From positions 1 through 47,945 of the forward strand of contig JAFTVH010000151.1 in the NCBI GenBank assembly GCA_017465845.1: a stretch of DNA of 47,945 nt, given 5' to 3'. Position 1 is the first letter of the stretch. Every line of letters begins with the position of its first letter. Positions 24,037 through 33,777 of the stretch are shown in pieces. Under the pieces are notes generated by a model. It did no database searches and had not been told where the DNA came from. It saw only the letters and a program-made list of their open reading frames with translations. This DNA is from Lachnospiraceae bacterium. Its GTDB lineage: Bacteria > Bacillota > Clostridia > Lachnospirales > Lachnospiraceae. The position numbers and the translations under genes are program-made.

Positions 24037-25326
24037 TTACTTTCCTCCATTTCCTATCCTATCCGCCAAGGCCAACCTACCGGCAAAGGCTCCCGCATCA
24101 GCCAATTTCGTCATGGCTCCATTCACCAGATACAGATCGCCGCCCTCCTCCGCCGGGATACGGTCAAGATTTTCAAGCTCCCTGATATCGTTGGCGCTCA
24201 TCCAGCCATTCTGCCTTGCCACCGCATAACCATTCATGCGGCTCTGGTAATCGCCCCGAAGCAGCCCCTCCACATTGAAGCGGATGAAATACTCCTTTTT
24301 GTCATTCTCAGAGAACAGCCGCCTCGCCATGCTCTGTTCCCATCGCATCAGCCAAGGCTCCAAGGTGTATTTGACAAATTCCAAGGACTGCTGCTCAATG
24401 TTGGAAAAACTGGACTTCTCCAAATCCCCCACCATATGAGGCGGCACCCGGAAAATGCGGGCGATCTCATTGATCTGGAATTTTCTCGTTTCCAGAAACT
24501 GCGCCTGCTCCGGCGAAATCCCAATAGCCTGATATTTCATGCCCTCCTCTAACACCGCGATCTGATGGGAATTACCGCTGCCACGGAACAGCTTATTCCA
24601 GCTCTCCCTAACCTTATCCGGATTTTTTACCACACCCGGATGCTCTAAGATACCGCCCGGAGCCGCATCATTAGCAAAGAACTTTGCCCCATACTCCTCG
24701 CAGGCAATCGCCATACCCACGGCATTTTTCGCCATAGCCAGCGGAGAATATCCCACGATACCGTCATACCCAAGACCGGGGATATGAAGCACCTGCTCCG
24801 GCGGCAGATAGATCTGTCCGTTCTCCTCCCCTGTAGGAGAATCCTCCGTTCCCTTGGTATAGAGATAATAAAGCTGCCCCCTGCTATCACGGTCAACGGT
24901 CATTTTCGCAGGCATCAATGGATACAGCCCGATCACCTCGCCCTTCCCGTTTCGTATGATCTGGGCGTAGGCATTGCCATACATCAAAAGATGCCCCATG
25001 AGCGTCTCACGGAAATTGAAAGAAGTCATTTCCGGGTTAGGCTCATCATGCAGTAAATGATACAGCGGATGCTCCACCGCCTTCTCCTTGCTCCCATCCT
25101 TCCCATAATGGTAAACATGGAGCGGCAACCCTGCCACCGCCTCCGACAATATACGGACACAGGAATACACCGCCGTCATCTGCATCGCCGTTCTCTCATT
25201 CACCGGCTTACCGCTGGTAGAACTCCCGAAAAAGAAGCTGAACCTGCTGCCGCCCAGCGCATCCTTCGCCCTCCTCATTTCCTCAGGTTTATCCCTCGCC
25301 TGAAACATCCGGCTAAAAACACTCAT
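24037..25326 (-). CDS. HK97-family portal protein
   Basis: A 429-residue portal that forms the dodecameric DNA channel. Recognised by SGKPVNERTAMQMTAVYSCVRILSEAVAGLPLHVY near the N-terminus, HPLYHLLHDEPNPEMTSFNFRETLM, and RKFQINEIARIFRVPPHMVGDLEKSSFSNIEQQSLEFVKYTLEPW. It overlaps the terminase end by four bases. Confidence 0.95.
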   Translation of the reverse strand: MSVFSRMFQARDKPEEMRRAKDALGGSRFSFFFGSSTSGKPVNERTAMQMTAVYSCVRILSEAVAGLPLHVYHYGKDGSKEKAVEHPLYHLLHDEPNPEMTSFNFRETLMGHLLMYGNAYAQIIRNGKGEVIGLYPLMPAKMTVDRDSRGQLYYLYTKGTEDSPTGEENGQIYLPPEQVLHIPGLGYDGIVGYSPLAMAKNAVGMAIACEEYGAKFFANDAAPGGILEHPGVVKNPDKVRESWNKLFRGSGNSHQIAVLEEGMKYQAIGISPEQAQFLETRKFQINEIARIFRVPPHMVGDLEKSSFSNIEQQSLEFVKYTLEPWLMRWEQSMARRLFSENDKKEYFIRFNVEGLLRGDYQSRMNGYAVARQNGWMSANDIRELENLDRIPAEEGGDLYLVNGAMTKLADAGAFAGRLALADRIGNGGK

Positions 25327-26924
25327 AATACCAAAAGCCCCCTTTCATCATAAATAGAAGCGCCGGTCATACCGCCGCCACGGATTGCACGGTCAAGCGC
25401 CATTATAGTCGCCACCGCACCGTCTATCTTCTCTGTTGATTTTTCCTTATCCGGCTTCACATTCCCTGCCGGGTCAGTACGCACATGAATGTTATCCATC
25501 ATCCACCGAAGTACCGGGTGCCCTCCGTGGGCGATCTGCCCATCCAATGTAAGCCGCATCAATTCCTTGGTAGGCGGCGACATATCCTTAAAGCCCTGCC
25601 CGAAAGGAACCACCGTAAAGCCAAGCCCCTCTAAGTTCTGTACCATCTGTGTCGCACCCCATCTATCAAAGGCGATCTCCTGAATGTTGTACACCGTACC
25701 CAGTTCCTCGATAAAAGCCTCAATGAAACCATAATGCACCACGTTTCCCTCAGTAGTCTGCAAAAATCCCTGCTTCTCCCACACATCGTAAGGAACATGG
25801 TCACGCCGCACCCGGATTTCCAGATTATCCTCCGGTATCCAGAAATAAGGCAGAATGCTGTACTTATCATCCTCATCCTGCGGAGGGAACACCAGCACGA
25901 ATGCCGTAATGTCCGTTGTAGAGGAAAGGTCAAGGCCGCCATAGCACACCCTTCCACGGAGCCGCTCCGCATCCACCACAAACTCACATTTATCCCACTT
26001 TTCCATAGGCATCCAGCGTACCGCCTGCTTCACCCACTGGCACAGACGAAGCTGCCGAAACAAATTCTCCTCAGCCGGATTCTGCCTTGCACTCTCACAA
26101 GCCGCAGCCACCTTCTCCACATCCACCGTAATGCCAAGGGAAGGATTTGCTTTCGCCCATACCTCCGGGGAAGTCCAATCATCCCCCTCCTCCGCTCCGA
26201 AAATGACCGGATAGAATGTCGGGTCAATTTTTCGCCCTTCCAGAATGTCCTTGGCTTTCTGGTGTACCTCATAGCAGATAGAGTTCACATCATTCCCCGC
26301 CGTAGTAATGAGAAAATACAACGGCTGCTTTCTGGCATCGCCGGAGCCGTGGGTCATAACATCGTACAACTGACGGTTGGGCTGCGCATGGAGTTCATCA
26401 AACACCACCGCATGAACATTCAACCCATGCTTCGTATACGCCTCCGCCGACAATACCTGATAAAAGCTACCCAGCGGCTTGTAGATCAGACGCTTCTGGG
26501 AAAGCACAGGCTTAATACGGGATTTCAACGCCGGGCATTGCTCCACCATACCGCAGGCTACATCAAATACAATGGATGCCTGCTGCCTGTCAGAAGCACA
26601 GCCATACACCTCACCGCCATACTCCCCATCCCCGCAGGTAAGCAATAAAGCCACCGCAGCCGCAAGCTCCGATTTCCCCTGTTTCTTAGCAATCTCCACA
26701 TATGCCGTATTAAACTGCCGATACCCATTCGGCTTCACAATGCCAAACAGATCACGGATGATCTGCTCCTGCCAGTCAATCAGTTCAAAATTCTGCCCAT
26801 ACCACTCACCCTTGGTATGCTTCAAACAGTTGATAAAAGCTACGGCTAACTCCGCAAGCTCCTCATTATAATGAGAGCCGTCCGCCATGAAACGGGTCGG
26901 CTCATAATTCATCAGCTTTCGCAT
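25323..26924 (-). CDS. Terminase large subunit
   Basis: A 533-residue packaging motor. The ATPase domain has the Walker-A-like KKQGKSELAAA, the Walker B VVFDELHAQP and motif III LITTAGN. The nuclease half carries GGLDLSSTTDITAF and a later acidic IAFDRWGATQM. It belongs to the Terminase_1 group found with HK97 portals. The start at 26924 has AAAGGAGG ten bases ahead; the longer frame is rejected. No small subunit or HNH gene is visible upstream. Confidence 0.93.
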   Translation of the reverse strand: MRKLMNYEPTRFMADGSHYNEELAELAVAFINCLKHTKGEWYGQNFELIDWQEQIIRDLFGIVKPNGYRQFNTAYVEIAKKQGKSELAAAVALLLTCGDGEYGGEVYGCASDRQQASIVFDVACGMVEQCPALKSRIKPVLSQKRLIYKPLGSFYQVLSAEAYTKHGLNVHAVVFDELHAQPNRQLYDVMTHGSGDARKQPLYFLITTAGNDVNSICYEVHQKAKDILEGRKIDPTFYPVIFGAEEGDDWTSPEVWAKANPSLGITVDVEKVAAACESARQNPAEENLFRQLRLCQWVKQAVRWMPMEKWDKCEFVVDAERLRGRVCYGGLDLSSTTDITAFVLVFPPQDEDDKYSILPYFWIPEDNLEIRVRRDHVPYDVWEKQGFLQTTEGNVVHYGFIEAFIEELGTVYNIQEIAFDRWGATQMVQNLEGLGFTVVPFGQGFKDMSPPTKELMRLTLDGQIAHGGHPVLRWMMDNIHVRTDPAGNVKPDKEKSTEKIDGAVATIMALDRAIRGGGMTGASIYDERGLLVL

Positions 26925-27013
26925 CCGGCAAACGCCTCCTTTCCAAAATCTCCACGAAAAAAGAAACCTCCACAATGGAAAGTTCCTTAAAGATAACTTT
27001 TAAATTTAATATA

Positions 27014-27238
27014 TCAGTCCACAATGCGAATCTTATCCTCGCCATAGACTACCCCAAGCCCGGAGCCGCAATCCCACCGTACAAATACCGTGCCGGTATC
27101 ATCCACATGGTCTACGATACCTCTATCGCCCGGCTGCAACCTGCCATAAGGGTCATTCATGTAAACCAGCTCCACCCTCGTACCTTTGGGATACTCAGCC
27201 CTTACAACTTCTACCTGCTCCCTTGTTGGAAATACCAT
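27014..27238 (-). CDS. DUF4314-like small phage protein
   Basis: A 74-residue protein (MVFPTREQVEVVRAEYPKGTRVELVYMND...) with the SH3-like pattern 'GTRVEL..M.DPY.....G..G.V..VDD.GTV.V.WD.G..L'. Function is unknown; it is common next to terminase genes in Lachnospiraceae phages. The start overlaps the upstream stop (TAATG). Confidence 0.7.
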   Translation of the reverse strand: MVFPTREQVEVVRAEYPKGTRVELVYMNDPYGRLQPGDRGIVDHVDDTGTVFVRWDCGSGLGVVYGEDKIRIVD

Positions 27239-27627
27239 TACGCCACCTCCAACGCATTGTCTTTTCTCATTACCACACCATAGATAATGGTAAAAGAATT
27301 GATCTGCTTCTCTACGGTTCCGGCTACCTTCCACCCCAATTCCAGAAGATGATGCAAACAGGTAATGCCGTCACTAGAACGATCAAACAGATAAAATTCC
27401 TCAATGCCCGCTTTCTCCAAGACTTTCGTAAACTCAGGCATAGTATGTGAAAAAGGCATATCCTCTACCGCAAATACCTCAAAGCCCCTATCGTTTGTTG
27501 CGTAGTATGCGCCGATAGCCTGATTGATGATATAGCTGGCCGGGTCTCTCGGGTCTAAATTGTTACGAGCAATACACTCGTCAAAATATCTGTTACGGAA
27601 ACTTTTCATACGTTCTACATTTGCCAT
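27238..27627 (-). CDS. Hypothetical phage protein
   Basis: A 129-residue soluble protein (MANVERMKSFRNRYFDECI...). I do not recognise a function. It is predicted helical at the N-terminus and mixed later, with two central Phe-rich segments (FEVFAVEDMPFSHTMPEFTKVL). Starts behind GGAAGGAGG. It sits between the methylase-like and terminase genes. Confidence 0.65.
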   Translation of the reverse strand: MANVERMKSFRNRYFDECIARNNLDPRDPASYIINQAIGAYYATNDRGFEVFAVEDMPFSHTMPEFTKVLEKAGIEEFYLFDRSSDGITCLHHLLELGWKVAGTVEKQINSFTIIYGVVMRKDNALEVA

Positions 27628-27694
27628 TCTTACAATGACCTCCTTCCTTTTAGTGTGACACAGATTACCCTGAAACACCCCAAAAGACAAGTCT

Positions 27695-29008
27695 CTATCG
27701 ACAATTATCGACCTTTTCCACCCGTACCGCCTTTTCCCCGGTAAACTGCTCCCAGCGCATAACCGCAAGGTCACAATTCAGCGGGTCACTATCCATAGCA
27801 TAACATTTCCTGCCACTCTGCTCCGCTGCGATCAGCGTCGTACCAAAACCGGAGAACGGCTCCAAGATAATTCCTTCCACATCTGAGTGCATCTTCATGC
27901 ACCGCCAAGGCAGCTCCACCGGAACCGCAGGCTCACCGTTCTTACCAGCCGTAGCTGCGGCAACCTCCCATATCCCGGCATACCCCCAATTACGCCGCTC
28001 CTCCTTCGTAAGCCTGCGGACAAACTGATAACTATGCCCGGCGAAAGCAGATACCCATTCAAACTCCTGATCGTTATAACTATCCACAGCCTTATCCGCA
28101 AAAGCCCCCACATATTCATATTGCGGTATCGGTTTCGCACTCGTAAGATGCGCCGAACCCATACGGGCAACAATCCCCTGCTTTTTCCAGATACGGAGCC
28201 ACAACGGGCGGAAGTTCCGTTCCCCGAACAGCCTCATACTATGAAATGCCACCGGCTCCATGAACTGGGAACCCGTAGAGAACATATCCCCAAAGGTACA
28301 GCATACCACCTCCGAATATGCACATACATTCCCGATCACCGCCGACATACGCTCCAACCACGGAGCAATGCCGTCCTTTTTATACACGCCAAGCGACTCA
28401 CAAGGCAGAGACGTAACACAGCAGGCCGCCTTTTGTCCGTCCAACAATCTCTCCATTTCTGCCACATCCACCGGATCACCGCACATAAGACGATGGCTTC
28501 CAAGCACCCAGATATCCCCCGGCTTCGTAACAGCACCGCCTGCTGCCTCCACCTGCTCTATGGCACTATCCCTGTCAAAGCCATCCTCCTCGGCATCCGC
28601 AGAATAGAATTTATTCATCAGGGCATCTACCTCCTCGGCATCAAAACCGGTAAGGGAAACATCAAAGGCAGAGGCATCCAAATCTGCCATAACCTCCGCC
28701 AGCTTCGCTTCATCCCAGCCGCCCTGTATCCTATTGAGGGCAAGGTTCAACGCCTTTTCCTTCTGGCTATCCATGTTCACTACAACACAGTCAACCTCCG
28801 TCTCACCCATATCCAGAAGTACCCTCAACCGTTGATGACCGCCAACCACATTTCCGGTTGCCTCATTCCATACCACCGGCTCTACAAAGCCAAACTCCTC
28901 AATGGAGCGTTTCAATTTCTCATAATCCTTATCGCCGGGCTTTAACTCACGGCGCGGATTGTACGCCGCCGGATTCAGCCTGGCAACTGCAATTTTCTTT
29001 ATCACCAT
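27695..29008 (-). CDS. ParB-domain and DNA-methylase-like fusion, motif IV altered
   Basis: A 437-residue protein. Residues 1-100 are a ParB/Spo0J nuclease-like domain with VVGGHQRLRVLL at 54-65. Residues ~165-437 resemble a beta-class N4/N6 amino-methyltransferase: the SAM-binding LEPFSGFGTTLIAAEQSGRK block is intact near the C-terminus. The catalytic motif IV, which should read (T/D)PPY or SPPY, is SLPC at residues 200-203. Two single-base changes would explain this, so the enzyme may be inactive or changed. The start at 29008 follows GGGAGAGAT and overlaps the PAPS-reductase gene by 62 bases. Such ParB-MTase fusions usually protect phage DNA. Confidence 0.75.
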   Translation of the reverse strand: MVIKKIAVARLNPAAYNPRRELKPGDKDYEKLKRSIEEFGFVEPVVWNEATGNVVGGHQRLRVLLDMGETEVDCVVVNMDSQKEKALNLALNRIQGGWDEAKLAEVMADLDASAFDVSLTGFDAEEVDALMNKFYSADAEEDGFDRDSAIEQVEAAGGAVTKPGDIWVLGSHRLMCGDPVDVAEMERLLDGQKAACCVTSLPCESLGVYKKDGIAPWLERMSAVIGNVCAYSEVVCCTFGDMFSTGSQFMEPVAFHSMRLFGERNFRPLWLRIWKKQGIVARMGSAHLTSAKPIPQYEYVGAFADKAVDSYNDQEFEWVSAFAGHSYQFVRRLTKEERRNWGYAGIWEVAAATAGKNGEPAVPVELPWRCMKMHSDVEGIILEPFSGFGTTLIAAEQSGRKCYAMDSDPLNCDLAVMRWEQFTGEKAVRVEKVDNCR

Positions 29009-29927
29009 ATCTCTCTCCCAATCTATATGCTTCATACGGAATACCGATATATTCCAAAACACGCCTCATGCCAAGACCGCCAGCCTCCCAGTCACGCATA
29101 CAATACCGCCACAGCTTCGGGTGCGTGATCTGCAATCTTTGAAATCTTGTAGGCTCCCTATCGAGATGAGCCCCGAACATACAAAAGGCGCACCCGGTAC
29201 GCTCATATCCCATATCATAAATTTTACTATAAGGCACCTCAAACCGCCGTATGTATTCCCAGATATCACATTCCAGCCAGAAGGAAAGCGGCGTAGAAAC
29301 AGGACGTTTTGCCTCAAAAGCATTACAACCAGTTTTCAGCCACTGCTGTGTACGCAGCTTGCTCTCACAGGCCATTGTTCCGATAATAGGAACACGCCCA
29401 GACTCTTCCGCATACTTTTTCACAGGCTTTTTCTTCATTTCCGTACAGCATCCGGCACCGATTTTAAACGGAGCATCTATCATGTAACGCCACTGCTCCG
29501 AAAGCCGGAAACGTGTCGTCCTCCCATCCGGCATGATACCGTAATACTTCTCCCTCATAACATCCGGATTTCCTATGCGGATACGGTGTATCCATTCACT
29601 CTGCTCCTTACCGATCACCGGATACCCATGCTTCTCTATGACCTGCCGAAAATTCATCTCCGGGCGCAGCCACACAACATTCTCAACCGTTTTCACAAAC
29701 TGCCGTATCTCTGGAAATTCAAGCCCGGTATCCGAAAACACCGCCGGAACATCCGGGTACATAGAGCGGACAAGATGCAGAAGCACCGTAGAATCCTTTC
29801 CACCTGAAAAACTCACATACACATTTCCATCATAATGCTCATACCATTCCCGGATACGGAGCTTACTTTTCGCAATCTTCACTTCCAGCGGCAAGCCCTG
29901 AAACTGCTTAAGCTGCCATAACTCCAT
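28947..29927 (-). CDS. PAPS-reductase-family protein (adenine nucleotide alpha hydrolase)
   Basis: A 326-residue protein. The PP-loop SFSGGKDSTVLLH is at residues 39-51. GTMACESKLRTQQWLK and later paired cysteines (CAFCMFG) resemble the Fe-S ligands of DndC/PAPS reductases. The fold activates sulfur or sulfate using ATP. In phages it may serve DNA thio-modification or sulfur metabolism; the adjacency to a methylase-like gene fits a DNA-modification role, but no other dnd or pbe gene is present. Starts behind AAAGGGGG. Confidence 0.8.
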   Translation of the reverse strand: MELWQLKQFQGLPLEVKIAKSKLRIREWYEHYDGNVYVSFSGGKDSTVLLHLVRSMYPDVPAVFSDTGLEFPEIRQFVKTVENVVWLRPEMNFRQVIEKHGYPVIGKEQSEWIHRIRIGNPDVMREKYYGIMPDGRTTRFRLSEQWRYMIDAPFKIGAGCCTEMKKKPVKKYAEESGRVPIIGTMACESKLRTQQWLKTGCNAFEAKRPVSTPLSFWLECDIWEYIRRFEVPYSKIYDMGYERTGCAFCMFGAHLDREPTRFQRLQITHPKLWRYCMRDWEAGGLGMRRVLEYIGIPYEAYRLGERYGDKENCSCQAESGGVQSAP

Positions 29928-29949
29928 ACAAAAGCCCCCTTTCTCTAAA

Positions 29950-30018
29950 GCGTAGAGACGGATTTGAACCGCCACTTCCCATCGGTTGATGGGCGGCCTG
30001 CCATTAGCCTACCTACGC
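29950..30018 (-). tRNA. tRNA-like gene with short anticodon loop
   Basis: Read leftward, 69 bases fold as a tRNA: acceptor GCGTAGG/TCTACGC (one G-U), TA linker, D arm GGCT-AATGGCA-GGCC, anticodon stem CCCAT/ATGGG, four-base variable region, and T arm GGCGG-TTCAAAT-CCGTC with a normal T loop. The anticodon loop is only six bases (CAACCG), one short and without a clear U33, so no anticodon can be assigned safely. No CCA is encoded. It may be a decayed or specialised phage tRNA. Confidence 0.55.
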
Positions 30019-30033
30019 ACGATAACCGGAGCA

Positions 30034-30220
30034 TTACTCCGGTGTTACTTTACTATGCCTCTCTGCCTGCGATACCTTCTCACCCTTATACATACCGGCC
30101 CCAAGCTCATCAATCTTAGAAAACGGAATCTCCGGCACAGTTAAATCCTTCCGTTTCTCCTTGTCTATGAAATAGATATACCGAAGCTGATAACCCGGTA
30201 TCGGCATAGCCCCCACATAC
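30034..30220 (-). pseudogene. 3' fragment of a phage gene, cut at a junction
   Basis: About 61 residues of phage-like coding sequence (YVGAMPIPGYQLRYIYF..., then TVPEIPFSKIDELGAGMYKGEKVSQAERHSKVTPE) with no start of its own. Upstream, at about 30220, it runs into the unrelated reading frame of a sugar-binding lipoprotein. I recognise the C-terminus as phage-typical, but not its function. Its missing 5' part marks one edge of the deletion/replacement. Confidence 0.65.
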
Positions 30221-31247
30221 GAGGACGATAATCCACCGTTGATAAGAGACGCATTGCAGGATCGTTTTCAATTGCAGTACGAGCAGCCTTATCTTGAGTG
30301 AGAATGGTTGTATCAATTAATCCTTCATCAAAGAACTGCTTTATATACTTGAGGCCCTCCTTCCAGGCATCTGTTGTATAAGCAAATTCCAGTTTACCGT
30401 CTGTCACATCCAAGTAGGAATCATCCCATGAATAGACGAAAGGAGTCATCAGAAATTTAAACCACGGCTCATCAACATCGGACTTTCCTGTAAAGACCAC
30501 TTCATCGTCAAGTCCATTTCCATTCAAATCACCAGCCGCAACAAATGCCTTACATAATTCAAAGAAGCCCTCTGTGGTTGTGGGAAGTTCCTCAAAACCA
30601 CATGCCTTTGCGTACTCCAAATTAATCCACAATCTATAAGCTGTGGCATCATTAGTACCCGGAAGATATCTCGGTAGTCCCCAGATTTTTCCGTCAGCAT
30701 CTCTCAATTGTGATACCAAATCAACGCCTTCTTTTTCCATAGCAATGTTGATGTACTTTGCATAATCAGGGTTTGCATAAAAATCACTTAACTCAAGAAT
30801 TGCTCCTGTACTTGTCCAACTCGATTGGTTACTTTTTAAAATACCTGATGAATCGCCCGGGGCAAGGATAATATCCGGAAGTTCATCACCGCCATTAATC
30901 ATGACAGTCAACTTATCTTGAAATGTTCCTGCTGCATATTCCTCAAACTGTAAATCCACACCAAACTTTTCTTCAATCATCAGTGTAGTATTATTGGTTT
31001 CCCAATCTATAACTTCGTTATCTGATTGAACTGCAACTTTAAGAACTACCCCTTCGGTAATTGTGCGAGGGTCAAATTCTGTCACTTCAGGTTCCTTTTC
31101 AGTTGAAACTTCTGAAGATTCCTGAACAGAAGAGGAAACTTCTGTACTCTTACTCTCTTCTTTGCCTGCTGTAGTATTTCCGCAAGCAGCTAATGAAAAA
31201 GTCATTGCTAAGGACAATGCTAAAGCTATCACACGTTTTTTAGCCAT
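30220..31247 (-). pseudogene. ABC sugar-transporter substrate-binding lipoprotein, truncated
   Basis: The first ~342 residues of a family-1 extracellular solute-binding protein. It has a lipoprotein signal (MAKKRVIALALSLAMTFSLA with lipobox Cys22), a Ser/Glu linker, then the binding fold (LMIEEKFGVDLQFEEYAAG, IMINGGDELPDII, LPTTTEGFFELCKAF). Usual length is ~500 residues or more; here it is cut near residue 342 by phage sequence, and only ~23 foreign codons follow to a stop. No permease genes follow. Together with the divergent AraC regulator it must come from a sugar-transport locus. A protein ending here would lack lobe contacts and is not expected to work. Confidence 0.8.
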
Positions 31248-31341
31248 TTTTCTTTCCTCCACATTTAAAATAAACTGTAATTTTTTTGATACCCCTGCCG
31301 GCTGTGTGGTATCTTACGCAATTTAGTATATCAGACCCACC

Positions 31342-31369
31342 ATTATAATACATCAAGAAAAACAGGTAA
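31342..31369 (-). promoter_or_regulatory. Putative promoter of the substrate-binding gene
   Basis: Read leftward, TTACCT (31364-31369) and TATAAT (31342-31347) are 16 bases apart. Downstream, GATACC/GGTATC (about 31288-31313) form a dyad that may be an operator or hairpin in the leader. Confidence 0.5.
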
Positions 31370-31458
31370 TCTCACTGATATTTTGATTTTTATTAATATT
31401 CATCTATTCTGAAAATGAGGTTTTCAATAGGAAATATTGGTTTTTAAAGGCCCCCAAA

Positions 31459-31487
31459 TTGCCGAAACGTATAAAAAATGCTATAAT
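31459..31487 (+). promoter_or_regulatory. Promoter of the membrane AraC regulator
   Basis: TTGCCG (31459-31464) and a consensus TATAAT (31482-31487) are 17 bases apart. Confidence 0.65.
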
Positions 31488-31542
31488 AAATCCAATGTTT
31501 ATACAAGTATTTAAGTATATATAAGAACGAGAGGTTTATTAT

Positions 31543-33714
31543 ATGGGTATTCACAAAAATAAATTATCCTTACCTAAAAGATCAATTTTTCGCTGGTTTT
31601 TTATTGGCTTTTTTAGCTTTTCCATGATATTTTTTATTGCATTGCTTCCTTTATATAATTACTGTCGTGAAACCTTCACTCAATTAAAAATCAAGGAGAT
31701 TTCTAAACAAATGAGTTTCGGCATAACTCAACTGGATAGTGCTGTCTCCGGTATTATGAATGCCTCCGCCAGTATGGCTAGTAATGCTCAGTTTTACCCA
31801 TTGCAGTACCGAACAGTAAACTATTCCGCTATTCCTGTTAATGACCGTCTTCAAATGAGACGTTATTTAGAAACCCTTATCCGTCCTTTTGATCTGGTTA
31901 CAGACTGTGCATTACAAATATCAGAAGAAGATGCTGTTACAATGTCTCTGACTACATTTGAAAATCCTATAGGATATTACCCTTTTTATTTTAATGTTGC
32001 GGATTTATCTTATGATGAGTGGACATCTATTTTGTCGGAAGCATCTCCCGGATTTTTACCTGTTCTTCATGTAACTACTCCATATAGTAGTTATGATGCT
32101 CTTATTTACTCTATCAACTGGAATAGAGACAGATATTTTTATGCATCCTTCAATGTCAACGAAATCAAAAAGACAATAATAGAAAGCAATTATTTAGACA
32201 AGCATTTTCTGACTATAGAAAACGCTCAAGGCGACTGCCTCTACACAGACTGTACAGATAATTCTTCGAATTATTATACAGTTTCTCAGTATGCAGTTTC
32301 CAATACCCTGCTAATTACCATACATATACCGAAAACTACACTACATGCACATATGATGCCCCTATACACCTTTATTACAATATACTTAATTGTATGTGTA
32401 TTAGTATTACTCATTACAGTTTACACTGGTTCACGTATTTCCGCCAAACCTCTGATTAGAATTATTGATGCGATTGATGACAATATGACACTTCCTTCCG
32501 AGTTACCGAAGGAACTACAAAATGAACAGTCTTCTCAACTAGGTTATGGTTTTAAGTATATATACAACAAGATTCAACTGTACGAATATAATATACGAGA
32601 CTATCAATCTACTATTATAACTCAGACAAAGGTGCTGCAAGCACGATTCATGGAAAAAGCGCTTCATGGCACTTTGTCTACCGTTTCGGATTATACAGCT
32701 TTTTACTCCTATTTCCCTCATTTTCCGAAAAGCTTTTGTTTAATTTTATTTGGATTATTAGAGAAAACCATGGAACAAGAAGATATCTACAAAAATGCTT
32801 TGTACCTGGTTCAATACCAATTGCAGAAATCGCTTCCTGACGTATACCAACAACAATTGTCAAACAACACAATGCTGTTGATCATCGATACAAAAGAATA
32901 TAATACGTCCTTTGATACTATCAACAATCTGATAGCCCAAATCAATCAGGAAGATGCACCCTATCATGCATGGGGAATTATGAGTAAAACTTATGAACAT
33001 CCAGATAAAATTGCTTTTGCATACCGACAAGTACAAGATTTAAAGGGGCAGCTCTCTATTGAAAGCCTCTCACAACTGTGTATCTTATCTGACTATAAGA
33101 CAAGCAATAAAACTACATTCCAGATGTCTGACTCCTTGGCTATCCATTCAGCAATCGTAGCCGGAAACAATGATGTTGCATTATCTCGCCTCGAAAACTA
33201 TGCTGACCTTTTGATTTCTCATAATCGGTCAGTATGTGAAATGATCCGTGCACTTTTGCTCTGTATCAAACAGGAGTACGCTAATCTGCTAATTGATATC
33301 GAGATACCTCTGTATAACACACAGACAGATATGTACAAAGAACTGAAGGATGTAATTAACATTTTCTGCGACCAAATTCGTGCAGAAAAAGAACAGTCTG
33401 ACTCCTTTGGTCTGCTTGTAAAAGACTACATTGACTCTCACTTTTGCGAAGATACACTTTGTAGTACCTCACTGGAAGAACATTTTCAATGTTCATACAC
33501 AAAAATCAGGAAAGCCTTTTCCTCCAGTGTTAGTATTCCAATCTCTTCTTATATTGAGAAAAAGCGTATGGATCTATCCAATGAACTGCTGACTTCCGGT
33601 GAATATTCTGTCGCAGAAGTCGCAAAGAAATGTGGCTATATCAATGATAGTACATTTTATAAGGCGTATAGGCGTACCTACGGTCATGCCCCTTCGTCAA
33701 TAAAGAAAGATTAA
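31543..33714 (+). CDS. AraC-family regulator with membrane sensor
   Basis: A 723-residue membrane-bound transcription factor. A hydrophobic segment near residues 20-40 (FIGFFSFSMIFFIALLPLY) and another near 275-300 (FITIYLIVCVLVLLITVY) enclose an extracellular sensor. A cytoplasmic linker and a C-terminal AraC HTH pair follow (VAEVAKKCGYINDSTFYKAYRRTYGHAPSS). Such regulators control neighbouring sugar ABC-transporter operons through the substrate-binding protein, and this one is divergent from exactly such a gene. It is markedly AT-richer than the prophage genes on both sides. Confidence 0.85.
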   Translation: MGIHKNKLSLPKRSIFRWFFIGFFSFSMIFFIALLPLYNYCRETFTQLKIKEISKQMSFGITQLDSAVSGIMNASASMASNAQFYPLQYRTVNYSAIPVNDRLQMRRYLETLIRPFDLVTDCALQISEEDAVTMSLTTFENPIGYYPFYFNVADLSYDEWTSILSEASPGFLPVLHVTTPYSSYDALIYSINWNRDRYFYASFNVNEIKKTIIESNYLDKHFLTIENAQGDCLYTDCTDNSSNYYTVSQYAVSNTLLITIHIPKTTLHAHMMPLYTFITIYLIVCVLVLLITVYTGSRISAKPLIRIIDAIDDNMTLPSELPKELQNEQSSQLGYGFKYIYNKIQLYEYNIRDYQSTIITQTKVLQARFMEKALHGTLSTVSDYTAFYSYFPHFPKSFCLILFGLLEKTMEQEDIYKNALYLVQYQLQKSLPDVYQQQLSNNTMLLIIDTKEYNTSFDTINNLIAQINQEDAPYHAWGIMSKTYEHPDKIAFAYRQVQDLKGQLSIESLSQLCILSDYKTSNKTTFQMSDSLAIHSAIVAGNNDVALSRLENYADLLISHNRSVCEMIRALLLCIKQEYANLLIDIEIPLYNTQTDMYKELKDVINIFCDQIRAEKEQSDSFGLLVKDYIDSHFCEDTLCSTSLEEHFQCSYTKIRKAFSSSVSIPISSYIEKKRMDLSNELLTSGEYSVAEVAKKCGYINDSTFYKAYRRTYGHAPSSIKKD

Positions 33715-33737
33715 TACCAAGATAATAAATACCAATC

Positions 33738-33777
33738 CTGCCAGCAGAAACTCCCCTTCTGTTGGCAGTTATTTTTT
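33738..33777 (+). terminator. Terminator of the membrane AraC gene
   Basis: CTGCCAGCAGAA pairs with TTCTGTTGGCAG (one G-U) around a short loop, followed by TTATTTTTTATT. Confidence 0.85.

Noticed and set aside
27887-28945. A 352-codon plus-strand frame opposite the methylase-like gene
   Set aside because: It is His/Arg/Leu-rich shadow sequence without a ribosome site; the minus-strand gene has clear domains.
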